Positions 44,924-57,020 of a stretch of DNA of 64,000 nt are shown here, piece by piece. Numbering within the stretch: the stretch's first letter is position 1; the number at the start of each line of letters is the position of its first letter. The DNA lies in assembly GCA_022828595.1 (NCBI GenBank), contig JAKGHH010000002.1, positions 78,650,383 to 78,714,382 on the forward strand, read 5' to 3'. The notes beneath the pieces were generated by a model that saw only the letters and a program-made list of their open reading frames with translations, ran no database searches and had not been told where the DNA came from. The position numbers and the translations under genes were made by a program. Source of the stretch: Nelumbo lutea. Taxonomy: Eukaryota; Streptophyta; Magnoliopsida; Proteales; Nelumbonaceae.

Positions 44924-46973
44924 AAGCTCTCTAATTGACTCATGTTTTCTCCAGAAATACTTTACAAAACCTCTTGATGTAAAACAATTTATTGGGAGGA
45001 AATTTTAGTTCATTTATTGGTAATGGATTGCCGATTACACTAATATCCCAAATTACACCCCTAACTCCAAACCAATGCAAAATTCAGAAGAAAAATCCAC
45101 CTTCCATACACCAAGAAAATTATAGTATTATTTTAAAAAATCAAAAAAAAAAACATGCACAAGTGTAATGTCAAATAAAATTATGGAAAAGGAAAATTTT
45201 AAACAATGCTAATTACATAATTCTTCAATTAGTTGACTTCAAAAATAAATAAGTCTTAAGTTAATTTATTTCATTGACTTACTTGAAGTCATTACCTTAA
45301 TTAATTAACTTCATTATCTTACATAAATTAAATTAATTAGTTAGTTATTAGTTAACTTTGTGTATGCCTAACCTTTACATGGTTATTTAATTAGTTACTT
45401 TTATTAATTAATTAAAATAACAAATTTAGTTGAACTATAAAATGGTTATAAAATTAAAAATATTAATTAAATAATAAGAAATATATATTAATTAACTAAT
45501 TATAACTTAATTACTAAAACTTATTTACTTAGTTAACTAAGTATTTAATACCACAATAAATTAGTTAATTAATGAAGTTAATAATGTGAAAAATATAGAT
45601 AAAAAATAACATGGATTGACAAAAAATATTTTAATAATTTTTTATTAATACAAGTTTGTGTTAAAATAAAGTTAATACAAATTAATACATACTTATTAAT
45701 AAAACAACCAAAGAATAAGAAGGTTTCAAGAAATAAATCTTATATTTTGATATTCATTTAAATTCAGTTGAGAAAATAAAATTATACTACAAATTTGTTC
45801 ATAAAATTAAAAAATAACAAAATTATTAGTTTTAAACTTAATTATTATAAATTTAAAATCCTTAATCCATTAAAATTTAACAAAAATTAATATTAAATAA
45901 AAATAACAAAAATTAAAACAGTTTAATAAAAATGCAAACTAATACAATTAGGAATGTCACAATGTTCCTAAAGGTGCAACATGGATAAGTTAGGTTGAGA
46001 ACCCAATCCCCTTAAAAATACAAAAACTCAAATCCAACCTGTACTAAAACATTGGTTAAACCAAGTTAGGCTCAAATTGGCCCCATCCAAGTTGCACCCT
46101 AGCTCCTTTTGCCCAAGGTTCAAAGTATAGATGCATGCTTGATACATACTTTTTTTTTAGTTTTTTTTTCAAAGTTTAGTTTTTTGAGAAGCTTATAATA
46201 TATTTTTTATTGTTAAAAAAAATTGAGGGTCCAAAACACCTGGAAACGGGCATTTCACAACATCTTTTTCAAAAGATACAATACGATACGCCCCATATCG
46301 TATCGAGCATATAGATACTTTGAACCATGCTTCTGCCTAAAATTCTTTTAATAAAGCCCAAATCCCCACTGGTAATATATAAAACAAAAAGAGACGGATG
46401 CTTTTTTGCTATTCGAGATTGGACTTGGTGCAACAAAATGGTAGCTCCACTCATAAAAAAGGTAGGGTATTGGTAGGACATGGAGGCTGAGTAGCACAGC
46501 AAACAATCCATCCATACCTATTGTTAGACGTCTATTATAAAAGCCCTAAAAGACAACGTAATTTTAATTTTGTAAGTATTAAAATAGCAGCACAAACCAG
46601 GGGCTGTATACAAACGATGAACTGTAGTCTACAGACACTAATCTTACCGTGGTCCTAAAATCGGGCCAGCGAACGGAAAACTTAAATCAATGAGATCCAA
46701 AGAAAAATGAATACACACAACCGCAAGATTATATTTAGCTCACTCGAAAGCATTCTCTCAATTCCATATGCCTGAAGGCTTTTATGAGATGATTTTAGTG
46801 GGGCAACAATGGGAATCTCCCATCTATTGGGCATAATAGTCCATCTCATGTAAGCCTGATAAAAAAGAAAATTGGGGGAAAGAAGAATGGTAAACCTAGG
46901 CAACCATGACAAACATACCTTCATAAAGGGGAAATACTAACCTAGAAAATAAAATTACAGCTATGCTTTGGTC
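44924..46973. other. no gene seen
   Basis: Very AT-rich with TTAATTAA-type runs (45230-45600). A GATACAATACGATACG repeat patch lies near 46270. The last part should include the 3' UTR and polyadenylation region of the EF-1-beta gene. Confidence 0.5.
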
Positions 46974-49900
46974 TCAGATTTTGTTGAAGGCGACAATGTC
47001 ACAGCTTTGAATATATTCATTGGCAGGCTCAGCTGTGAGATAATCCTCAATTAGGTTGTCCACTGAGACAAGGTCATCAACAATGGTTAACATAATCTGT
47101 AGCTTTTTAATCCCATAACCAACAGGTACCAGTTTTGCTGCAGCAAAACAAGTAGTTAGGTTTCCTCTTGTAATGTTTATTCATGTTAGCAAAAAGGCAA
47201 AAGGATAGAATGCAAACCGTACATGCTCCCCACAGAAGGCCCGGCATTTCAATGCTGCGAACAGCCTCTTCTAGTTTCTTCATGTCAGTCTCATCATCCC
47301 AAGGTTTAACATCCATAAGAACAGAGGATTTTCCACCTGAGAAAATTTTCTAGCTATTATCGTTTGCAAAAAAAACCTACGGATGGTTCCGTAAACACTT
47401 CCATGAAGAACTAAACAACCCAGTATCTTCCACATGGCAACCTAGTTTCAAACAGGAAGGCATCTGTCTCCTCCCTACCCATTCATGAGTTGCATTTTAT
47501 ATTAAAAATTAGTAGTACAGACTGGCTAATAGTAATTGGGAAAACTTCTTCCCAAAAGAATGGTGATAGTAAGAACAATTCTGGAACTGGAATGTACATG
47601 AATACATCAAACTAACGAGTGCTTACAAGTAGGGCTAACAGATCAAATTGGATCAGATATATGCAGATCCAATTTATATTTGAATTCGAAGCAGATCTTA
47701 TACATCAGATTTTTATTGGACACTAGTTGAATTCATGTTGCTATCAGAGATTGAATTGTATAAATAAGTTATACTTCAATACTGCATTTCATTAACAAAA
47801 TAAATTGAAAATAACTTGTAAGAAAATTAAAACTAGATAATTTAATAAAAATGCAACATTTAAACCAACTTTATCAATAAATACAATATAAATTTGATGT
47901 ATTTATGAGCATATATATATAAATCAAATAGGATTAGATATTATCAGGTCAGATAGGACGAGAACCATATTCAGTCCAATCATAAACAGATTAAATTCGG
48001 ATCACCCTTAATGGGACCAAATTCAAATTCGAAGTCAGACAAATGGAATCAGAGATGGATACCACAGACTGTTACAACCAGAAAATGCTTGTTCCTATTG
48101 AAAGTTACCTCATGCATGCTGGAAACCATGGTGGAAACAACCTATTTCCCATGGCATTAGCCAAGATGAGATAGAATCTATTGGAGGATAGACGCAATGG
48201 AAGGAAGGAACCCAGGGGTTGTGAGGCATGCAGAAACAGCCACAGGCTTTACTCTGTTGACAAAGTGGGGGAAGGAGGTGGCAGTTGAAAAGAAAAAATT
48301 ATTGTTTGAGGAAACGAATCGAAGGTCAGCGGTGAAAATCAGAGAGGATAAGAGATCAATGGTGATTCTGTTCAACGATTCTTTGGACTGGCTTAAGGGA
48401 TTCATTGATGGAGTGGTGTTAACCATCACTTCACCAGGTTGGGAGAGACTAGCAAGAAAGGGAGGAGTACTCCAAAACTGTGAAATGTAATGATAGGGGA
48501 TCTTTCATCATGTTGACTGAAACTTTTGGAAGCAATCAAGAAAACTCGTTAGCATTCCAGGGTGAACGAGAAAACATGGCTGGGTCAAGAGAGTCGAGGT
48601 GTTAGAGGACCTAGTACGGAGAAGGTAGCAGAACAGGCCAGGGCTTGAGATTTCAACTGAGCAAACTTCCAAGCGGGGAGTGGGTCATGATGAAAAGAAA
48701 AAAGAAGAATTAGAGGAAACAGCATGCAGTGGTTTGACACTACTGAAGATCATGGAGGGAACACTGGAAGATTGGAAAAGTGAGTAATCTCTTCAAGGAA
48801 GAAAGTAGTGGATTTCTTAGAAAGGTGTTTCCATGGAACTCTTAGCAGTTAATCTCCCTGGTTAATGCCGTTTGATGAGAAGAAAAACTGTTAAGAGACT
48901 TTGGTGGAGCCATTGCTGAAACAATGAAGCTTTCGACCAGAGAGGACTGGAGGTTGATTGAAAGGTGGAATCCTTCCTGCAATGAAAAGGAGTTGGATGG
49001 AGGACGAAGAGAGATCGGTATTTCCGGACTTCCCTTGAATCTATGGAAATTTCGAGTTCTGGATAAAATTACAGCAGTTTGTGGAGGTATTTTAGTAGCT
49101 TTCAATCTAACCAACGTCAGAGACGTGAGAATGAAGATTTTGGTAGCAAAACCAGATTTGAAGTCTGTGAGAAACCTTAAAGAGTCTGAAATCCCATCAG
49201 TGCCCAACCTTACGAGTATTTTGCATAACCTGGTTTTTGATGAATCAATGGAGGATAGATGAGCATGGGCTCTCAGTCCTAGGGATGGCACTTTCTAACC
49301 TACCTACCCGGTGAGTACCTGGCCCGATGGGGTGGGGTTTTATTTATTTTTGCTTGAAAGACAGAATCTTGGGGCGAGGACAGGTTTTGGGATTCTACAA
49401 CCCATACGGGTACAGGTAGGGTACAATATTAGGCTAAACCTGACCCTCTCCAACCCACATATTGTTAGAAAGCATATGAACTTTATGTATTAGGTGTTAA
49501 ATTTAATAATATTTTGACTTTTATGTAAAGGATAATTGATAGTTTATGTGTTTTTTACATGTCTTAATCAAATAATTGGAAATTTTGTTGTTTGTTCATG
49601 CTATTTTACTTATGTATTGCTTATATACAACAAGAAATAATAGGAAATTAGAAGCAGGTTCTAAACCCAACCTGCCCTACCCTTGAATGCAAGATGGGTA
49701 GGGTCGGGGAGGGTTTTGCATTTCCATGTGTAGGGAGGATTTTGGATTCTCAAAATCCAACTTACTACGGGTTTTGAATTTTATGTAAAGGATAATTGAT
49801 AGTTTATGTGTTTCTACTTAATCAAATAATTGGAAATTTGTTCATGTTATTTTACTTATTTATAGCTTATATACAACAAGAAATAGTAGGAAATTATGAG

Positions 49901-52900
49901 TGGGTTCTAAACCCAACCCGCCCTACCCTTCAATGCAAGGAGGGTAGGGTCAGGGAGGGTTTTGCATTCCCATGTGCAGGGAGGGTTTTGGATTCTCAAA
50001 ATCCATTCTACTACAGGTTTTGGGGAGGGTATGGGTTGGAAGGTTTACAGTTTACGGAGGTGGGTAGGGTCTAGAATTTACAAAACCCTCCCCAAACCCA
50101 CCCCGTTCCCATCCCTACTCAGTCAGTCCCTCTGGGTCATTTACTTGTAAATCTTTTTTCCCTTCCCTCACAGCCATTTCCCCTTTCCATTCTTCCCTAT
50201 TAAAGTAGTTTGGTGTACCTCTATCCCCCCAAAAGTCAACACCTTCTATTGGGATATCATGGGAGCATAAACATGGGTGATTTGCTGCAAAAGGAAAGAC
50301 CAAATTGGTGATTGTCTCCTAATTGGTGCATTTTGTGTAAGTTGAATGATGAGAGTTCTTTCCATCTCTTAATCTCCTGTCCTTTTCCTTGTATTCGGGA
50401 ATGGTTTTGCTCTCTCTCCCTTTGGTTGTAGGTGGATCCCTCCTATTTGTTTGGACAGACTTTTCAGCCCATCCTTTATAAGAAGCACAAGGAAAAGAGG
50501 TAGAATCTTGTGGAAGTGTACAAGGGCAGCAACTACGTGGACAATATGGGAGGAAAGGAACTTAAGAATCTTTGAGGAAAAGAAAGAAACAAGGAAGCAA
50601 TCTTGAAGCTTGTTACAGTTAGAGTTGCTCACTAGGTGTAGATTTTGAAACTATTCACAAATTTCTCAATGGAAGACTTTTTTCCAAAGTTGGGGCCTAG
50701 GGTGTCAATTGTCCATTCTTTCTCTAGGAGTCAAAAGGTACTGGAGTTTTGGTCTCCCCTAAGTGGGGTGGGGGATGGATGAAACTTAAAACTTTGATGG
50801 AAGTAGTTTTGCAATCTGGTTCCCTCCAAAACTGGAGTGATTAGAGATGGGAGTGGGAACATTTGCGGCTTGTTTTCAGGGCCTATTGAGCAGGGTAATT
50901 CAGTGAGAGCTGAAATCATGGCAGCTATTGTTGGGGAGCAAAAAGGTGAGGAAAAGACCGGTTAAAAAAGGAGTATTATGGCACTTCAAAAATGAATTCA
51001 GGTGGTTCAAGTTGCTATCAAGACAAATGCAAATTCAGTTAAGATGGATTGGCGGATATACTAGATAAACAAGGAGCTAGCAGACATCATTTGTCTTCGG
51101 GGTGTTATTTCTAACAACTTGTTACTATCCTCTTTTTAAGCTTAAATAAAATTGAGTTACTGATCAAAAAAAGTCCCCAGAAATCAGTTGATACTTTCAA
51201 CTTATTAGACATTTCTTACTCTCACCCTACAATTGCTTATATATTTGACAGAAAAAATAATGATGTAAAATTTTAAGTAGCTCCAAATAATAGAAATTGC
51301 ATGTCAATGGATGAACTCATAATAGCCCTCAATGTAAAATAATTTCCAGGTAAGAATAATAACTCTCTTTCTTCTTGGCGGATGCCTTAGCAGCTGCCTC
51401 CCTCTCCTCTGATGCTTTCTTTTCCTCCTCAGTCTCATCACCAAAGAGATCCAAGTCATCATCATCTCCCTCAAGAGCATCCTGACAAATTGGGAAAGGT
51501 TTCTGTTGTCATGCCAACTTAGCATCAACATGGAACTAAATACAAATCCAAATACAAACAGCTATTTAAGACAACTAGCCACCACTTTATAACCAAACAA
51601 ATGCATGCCTTGGTGGTTGGTATATTTACCATTCTTATTTCAAACTAAATCAAACAGCCTGCCCCAAGATACATAAAAAGACCAATCCCACCACATATAT
51701 CTTACAGACCCCCAAACTGAAATATTTTACTATTACAAAGACACTCACCTACAACCATGACAGTGCCACGCACCCATAACAATAAAAAAGGGTCAAAGAC
51801 TTGAACTTACCCTGAAGTTTAAGATAAATACTTATACCTCCCCTGTGATTTTTGAAGGACTTAAACTCCCTTGTCATAATATGATACCACTATATTTAAC
51901 GGAATCAATGAAAAGACTTCATTGCCCTTCATTATTTTTCAAATTATAAAAAAAAAAAGAAACACCAAAGAACCAGGGCAGATGCCTCTACTGATTAATG
52001 AGGTACTTGTAACCGCAAAGTGATAAATAAGAAATCTTCTAACCCCACATCACAGCATCAACACAACAACAACAATCAGATCCTTCATTTTCAACTAACT
52101 GTTTTGTTTTAGGCTCCTCCACTTTGTTATCATCACTGATGGGTTTGAATTTGACGGCAATTGAGTGGAGAGATTGGTGAAGGTAAATAACAGGTTTGAG
52201 TGCTTTAACAAATAAGTTGAGGTGTCAGAGTTCAAGTGCAGGTGCAGAATTCTGCATAGAGAACAGGTTCCGAGACTAGAACAGGATATGGATTAACATG
52301 CACAGGTATACTTTATTTCACGGTTATAGAATGAGATACAATTCCCAAGGCTAACCCTATGATCAAGTCAAACAAGATTAACAAGTTCTGAGACTAGAAC
52401 GGAAGGCTTCAGTCCGCTTATCTCATCTTTATTTGCAAATGGTACTTTATTCTCCCAATTATCAAAAAAAAATGGCACTTTATTCTCCCCCTTTAAATTG
52501 AAACCAGAAGGCTTCAATAATGATTTGATATTCCTTTTCTTAGTGTAGGTGCAAATTGAATAACATGGTTTTGCTAATTGAGAAATAATTTATTACCATA
52601 ATAAGGGCCCAGGAATTGTGAAGGGTGGAAATTCATGGAACAATTTGGTGTTAGTTTGTTCCAGAACACTGATCGTCTTCGTTGTTACCTTTCGGTCATT
52701 TCTGGAATGACATTTTATGGAACGATGGAGGGGTATTGTTTGGTGCTTTGAGGTCACATTCTGTTCGGTAGTATGGGAGGTTGGGGTTCTTCTGTTAATG
52801 TGGTGTTGGTGCTCCACACTTGGTTTTTTCAATGCAAATGCAATCATACCTGTTCTCTGAAGTTATCTTCTTTTTCCCTCCAATTCTGATATTAATACAG

Positions 52901-55540
52901 AGAAAAAGACAGTGCTAGGGAGATAAAAACAGATGATTCACCAGAACTTTTGATGAAATAAAATGCATACCATCTCCAGTGGCAAGAAAATGGTTCCTAA
53001 ACACAGAGGAATACACTTTACAATTTTCTGTGTTTTTTGAATCATGGCCAAATGGGCAAATTTGGAATTTTAAAAACATTTTGGGCACAAGTTATATAAA
53101 AAACAAACAATCTTGATGGGTTCTTACAAGAGGGGAGGCCTTTGTCTGATGACATCATCCAACAGGGGAGGTCTCAGTCCATTTTGAAAAAAGAGGGGTA
53201 GTCTTAGTATTTAGTAAAAGAATCAGGGGAAGTTTAAGTCTTTTACACTAAAAAAATCACGACATCATACCCCAACTCTAGTAAAACACCACAAGCTCTT
53301 CCACTTACTAATCTCATAGAATAAGCAGAAGACAAAAACCAAGCATGCCCAAATGTGCATATGGACGCAGACATAGACACATACGGTAAGTCTTGTCAAA
53401 ACTAATTAAATTTCTAACATTTGCAAATTATCTTGTAGTAGAATTTATTAAAACAAACCACTAAATCTATTTTGGAAGTGTTGATGCTATAGGATACATC
53501 CAGAAGTGTTCATGCAGTATCCAGTTACGGTAGGCATGTACAGGTATCCAGGTATCAAAGGTCTGAATTCCATAATATATCTACAGTCAAACCAAGGTTG
53601 GGGAATGTATCCAAGCATCCGACCACCAAATGTGCCATATCAGTGTCTGCCTCCATAAGACATTTAAACAATCAAACCAAACTTGAGGAGCAGATGTGGA
53701 CTGCAAATGCGACAAGTAAGGTACTTGGGAATTGAGAACCACCATTGATGTTTCAGATCAAGGTCCGAAGTGACTGACTTCTAATATTATATTAACACAA
53801 TTAATCCAAGGTGGAGTGAATGTAGTTACCCATCTTGTGTATATGCAACACAGGGAAGTAATGAATTAGGATCTAAAATTGGATGTACCAATATCAAGAT
53901 CACTAATGCCCAAAATTAATTGATGCTTAAAGATCCCAGTGTCCATTCTTCATTTATGTTATAACTTATACCCCATATATATTTGTCTTCTATGTAAACA
54001 AGTGGCAGGAATGAGAATGTGCACCTTTTTTGCCTCCACTGGTGTAGGCTCAGATTTGGCAGCTTGACCAGCTATCTTGACTCCAGCAGGTTTTCCAGCA
54101 AACCTATCAAAAAATAACTATAAAGTAAAAGATGAAAATACAGTTTTTAATCAGCTACGAAAATACAGTTTCAATGAAGAATATGTTATTAGATGTAATG
54201 GAGTGCCCTGAACCCCTTGTATGCATGATCCACCTTGACCATGAGAAACAGAGAATACAACAATACAAATACTACAACAACACAGATGCAATTAATTAAC
54301 ACTCTAGTGAAATTTTGAATTTGTTAATAGCACCTAGCCACCTATAAATAGCCATACTTAGTGCCTGCAGAGCTTCTATGCCCCATAACTTGTTAAGATG
54401 CATTATTAGCTGCCAAGATAATTTCCTTATTTGTTTTTTATTTATATGTGCTAATGTTAATAATCTAGTGCACTAATCTAGTTAAATAGAGATGCAATCA
54501 GTTGACACTTGATAGTCTAGTACACTTCTTACTTTGTTAATAGCACCTATAAATAGCCATACTCCAGTTCTGGCAGAGCTTCTATGCCTAGTAAGTTGTT
54601 AAGATGCATTATTCATTGTCACTTTTACATATTTTTGACTTACATGGGCTAATGTAGAAATGTAGATTGCTAGATTCTTTTTTCAATCAGTACATCTACA
54701 AATCAAAGAGAGAATTTCTTCATATTCTAAACATCACCAAAGAACTGACAGCATACTTGTGTTTCATTGGGAAAATTATACGACATTTAAGATCTTTATA
54801 CCTTCTTGCCTAATAACATCAACCAATCAGCTAGTAAATTAGAACTAGTTTAATGTTTGTCTGCTGCTGTTCAGAGAGGTGGCCTAACATTTTTAAGGTC
54901 AGATTTGAGGATAGTCAGGACACACTTGTATCCTGGCAAGTACCAAAGAGAAAGAACATCCCAATTAATAATAGGCAAACAAACAGGTCATACAGACTGC
55001 AAGGTCAAATATTATACGTCCAGATCACAAAAATCCCACTAAATTTGCAAAATTACAAACAATCAAGAAAAAGTAAAATACTACTTAGAGAAAAGAAAAA
55101 CGCAGTTGAGAAGGAAACAATCAGGATCACAAACCTTGCAGCCAATTGTGAAGAAACACACTCGTACCACCGACTCGCATTAGGAAATCCATTGCCCGGT
55201 TTTTCTGAAACGGCCGCATAAACCTTGATATCATCCCTGGTGAGTTGATCTCTGCAACTCCAAACGGTCAACAACGATGAGAACAGCAGATATGAAGAAG
55301 TAATGCTTAGTACAAACCAAAAACCAGAACCTAAATCAACTAGTACATAGTAAATCTAGAGAGCAAAACGAATAGCACAAACGAAACACGAAAGATAATT
55401 GTGAATTAACAAAACACAGCAGATAAAGAGCTTTTAGAAGCAACAGAAAGATACCCCGAAATATAGGTTTTCCCAGACAGGTATTGTTCAAGAGATTTAA
55501 GACCAACTTCTGTGTGGAGATCTGAGAAAGAGATGGCCAT
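46974..55540 (-). CDS. EF1B: elongation factor 1-beta (eEF1B guanine-exchange subunit), six exons
   Basis: Exchanges GDP for GTP on eEF1A in the cytosol during translation elongation. Exons (minus strand): 55540-55455, 55251-55135, 54103-54025, 51481-51364, 47336-47223, 47137-46974. All junctions are GT-AG with matching phases; the sum is 678 nt, 225 residues plus stop, the normal plant length. N-terminus [20 protein letters not shown] and [17 protein letters not shown] form the GST-like part. [20 protein letters not shown] (about 100-119) is the acidic hinge. [20 protein letters not shown] opens the exchange domain, which has [20 protein letters not shown] and ends CDIVAFNKI. The exon 4 donor (GTTATT) is weak. 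Introns 3 and 4 (2.5 and 4.0 kb) hold transposons. No lesion is seen, so it is probably active. Confidence 0.95.
47632..48010. mobile_element. possible hAT-like remnant in EF-1-beta intron 4
   Basis: Begins TAGGGCTAACAGATC and is rich in GGATCAGAT / CAGATC motifs on both sides, with an AT-rich centre and CGGATCACCCTTA at the right. The layout is that of a non-autonomous hAT, but no target duplication was found. Confidence 0.3.
48180..51170 (+). pseudogene. internally deleted LINE, antisense inside EF-1-beta intron 4
   Basis: The 5' section (48197-49262) resembles the DUF4283/ORF1 protein of plant LINEs: [25 protein letters not shown], then [18 protein letters not shown] and [11 protein letters not shown]. 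The 3' section (about 50290-51170) has a zf-RVT relic ([20 protein letters not shown]), a decayed RNase H with ADILDKQGA, and a tail ATTGAGTTACTGATCAAAAA. The whole endonuclease/RT core is missing, and a hAT element (49280-50117) sits at that junction. Frames carry stops. Confidence 0.7.
49280..50117. mobile_element. non-autonomous hAT element with internal duplication
   Basis: Left end TAGGGATGGCA, right end TTCCCATCCCTA. Flanks CTCAGTCC (49272-49279) and CTCAGTCA (50118-50125) differ at one base. Inside, a segment of roughly 290 bp is repeated: TTTTATGTAAAGGATAATTG at about 49520 and 49780, ACAACAAGAAATA at about 49627 and 49872, and GGTAGGGTC-GGGAGGGTTTTG after each. Same family as 12691-13456. 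Confidence 0.85.
51790..53248. mobile_element. Mutator-like element in EF-1-beta intron 3
   Basis: The left end (GGGTCAAAGACTTGAACTTA, then CCCTGAAGTTTAAG) is inverted at the right (GGGGAAGTTTAAGTC, then TTTTACAC), with further matching sub-blocks (ATACCTCCCCTG / GAGGGGTAGTCTTAG). Flanks are A-rich (AATAAAAAA / TAAAAAAAT), so the 9-bp duplication is only suggested. About 1.46 kb with no transposase; a segment at 52320-52500 and an ORF at 52593-52847 (minus) are of unknown origin. Confidence 0.6.
54330..54640. repeat. imperfect duplication in EF-1-beta intron 2
   Basis: GTTAATAGCACCTA...ATAAATAGCCATAC...GCAGAGCTTCTATGCC...TTGTTAAGATGCATTATT occurs at about 54324-54410 and again at about 54537-54613, a period of roughly 205 bp. 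Confidence 0.8.
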
Positions 55541-55571
55541 TGTAGAGTACGCAGAGATGCAAAAACGAGGG

Positions 55572-55620
55572 AAACCCTAGATACGGATGCAAGATACCTA
55601 TGGAGATATAAAAACCCTAA
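55572..55620 (-). promoter_or_regulatory. two telo-box motifs upstream of EF-1-beta
   Basis: AAACCCTA (55572-55579) and AAACCCTAA (55612-55620) lie 32 and 72 bp before the start codon. Telo boxes are known in promoters and 5' UTRs of plant translation-machinery genes such as EF-1-alpha and ribosomal proteins, where they support expression in dividing cells. Their presence fits a live housekeeping gene. Confidence 0.7.
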
Positions 55621-55689
55621 GCACAGGAAAGAAGTGTCATCAAGTATCAGTTGTTATTTTATTGCTTGCGCGATAGAATGTCTATTATA

Positions 55690-55870
55690 TATCCTAGCTG
55701 AATGGCACGTGCGAAGCACGTGTAAGCAATATAATAAATTATTAATTGAGGCTTTATAACAGTAGAGTGGCACGTGCAACTGAATATTTTATAAGAAAAT
55801 AAACAAAAATATAATCAATATATATATTAGCGGAAGCTCGTGCGATCCACGGGATGCTGACGCTTCTTTG
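55690..55870. repeat. CACGTG palindrome cluster upstream of EF-1-beta
   Basis: GCACGTGCGAAGCACGTG (55705-55722) is a near-perfect hairpin holding two CACGTG hexamers. A third CACGTG is at 55771, and a related GCTCGTGCGATCCACGGG at about 55838. These could be G-boxes or hairpin ends of small transposons; the last one is followed on the minus strand by CTAAT, as at Helitron 3' ends. Confidence 0.5.
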
Positions 55871-56327
55871 TCTCTCTTTCTCGTACTCTACCATGATTTT
55901 CAAAATGCGGATTCAAGCAATAGTTTTGTTAACTAAAAGTGAAATAGTAGAAATACAAAGGATTGAATTGTTTAAATTATAAGAATTATAATCTATACAA
56001 AAAAAGATCAATGAGGCTAATGTAATAAAACAATATAACTCAATAATGCATTGTCCATGCAAATAAAAAATGTAATTTAAATTCTTCACAATTTTTAGTA
56101 ATTACTATTATTTTTTGAAGATTATTGATAATTAGTAATTGTTTTCACAAAGTACTTTTAGTTTCACTAATAAATTCTATAATTTGTAGAATAAGTATAA
56201 GAACTAGTAAAAACAATTTGATAATTAATGGTTACTTATATTGATATTTTGGAAAACTATCATATATTTTGGAAATAATGTTAATCTACTTTTTGGAATT
56301 TTCTTGGATAATTTCTGATAAAGTGAT
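55871..56327. other. no gene seen
   Basis: AT-rich sequence. The first 90 bases share AAAAGTGAAATAGTAGAAA-type sequence with 36320-36350, suggesting a common repeat family. Confidence 0.5.
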
Positions 56328-56945
56328 TGATGAGGGGTAATTTGGCATGACCCATTGGTACACGGACACGTGGAGTGACCTGATGATCAAATGACAACTT
56401 AGCATTTCCGAACACCTCAGCAGGCCAGGTCAGATCGGGAACCTCAGCTAAGACTGAGGTCCGAGCAGCTTGTGGTGTCCCGACCTGCCAAGGAGCCATG
56501 TAGCCCTCTTCTAGAAGCTAGCCAACCGTCTCCGATCCTTCTAGGATCACATTGCATGTCAACGAGCCTTATCTTTATCCCGCCCGAATCGGACGGACTC
56601 GATAAGCCTTATTAGCTCACACGAAGTCCATTTTCGGGTGCGAAACAAACTCTTGGTTATGTGGGTCGGAGATCTCGGATATGTTTCGTGAGGCCTACAA
56701 CAGCTCGCCTATATAAGGGCATCACCGCCACCCTCAAAAGGTACGTGCGATTTAGCTCTCTCGTCTCTTATTCACAAGCAAATCAGCTCACTACAACACT
56801 TTTCGCTAACTTAAGCATTAGAGTGCCCACACCGGGTAAAGCACCCCAGGACCTCTGATACTGTGTTTCTTGCTATTCGACCGGCCACGTGTTAGTCCGA
56901 CATCCGAGATGACTTCTAGTTAGGAACAACCAAATCGCGCATCAT
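56328..56945 (+). repeat. 5' LTR of Gypsy element B
   Basis: GC-richer block beginning TGATGAGGGGTAATTTGGC and ending CGCGCATCA just before the primer site. It contains CCTATATAAGGG (56707-56718), a good TATA-like promoter. No 3' LTR is in the window, so the ends are approximate. Confidence 0.65.
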
Positions 56946-56948
56946 CAA

Positions 56949-56967
56949 TTGGCGTCGTCTGTGGGAA
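56949..56967 (+). other. primer binding region of Gypsy element B
   Basis: TTGGCGTCGTCTGTGGGAA follows the LTR and matches the equivalent site of Gypsy A with few changes. Confidence 0.7.
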
Positions 56968-57020
56968 CAAGCGACAAAAGCCTAGTTATCACCCTCACTC
57001 TCTCTCTACTTACTGATCAA

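Noticed and set aside
48842..49291. 149-codon minus-strand ORF
   Set aside because: It is antisense to the LINE ORF1-like sequence at 48924-49262, which has recognisable [12 protein letters not shown] motifs on the plus strand.
54853..55221. 122-codon plus-strand ORF
   Set aside because: It overlaps EF-1-beta exon 2 on the opposite strand and intron 2, without recognisable domains.
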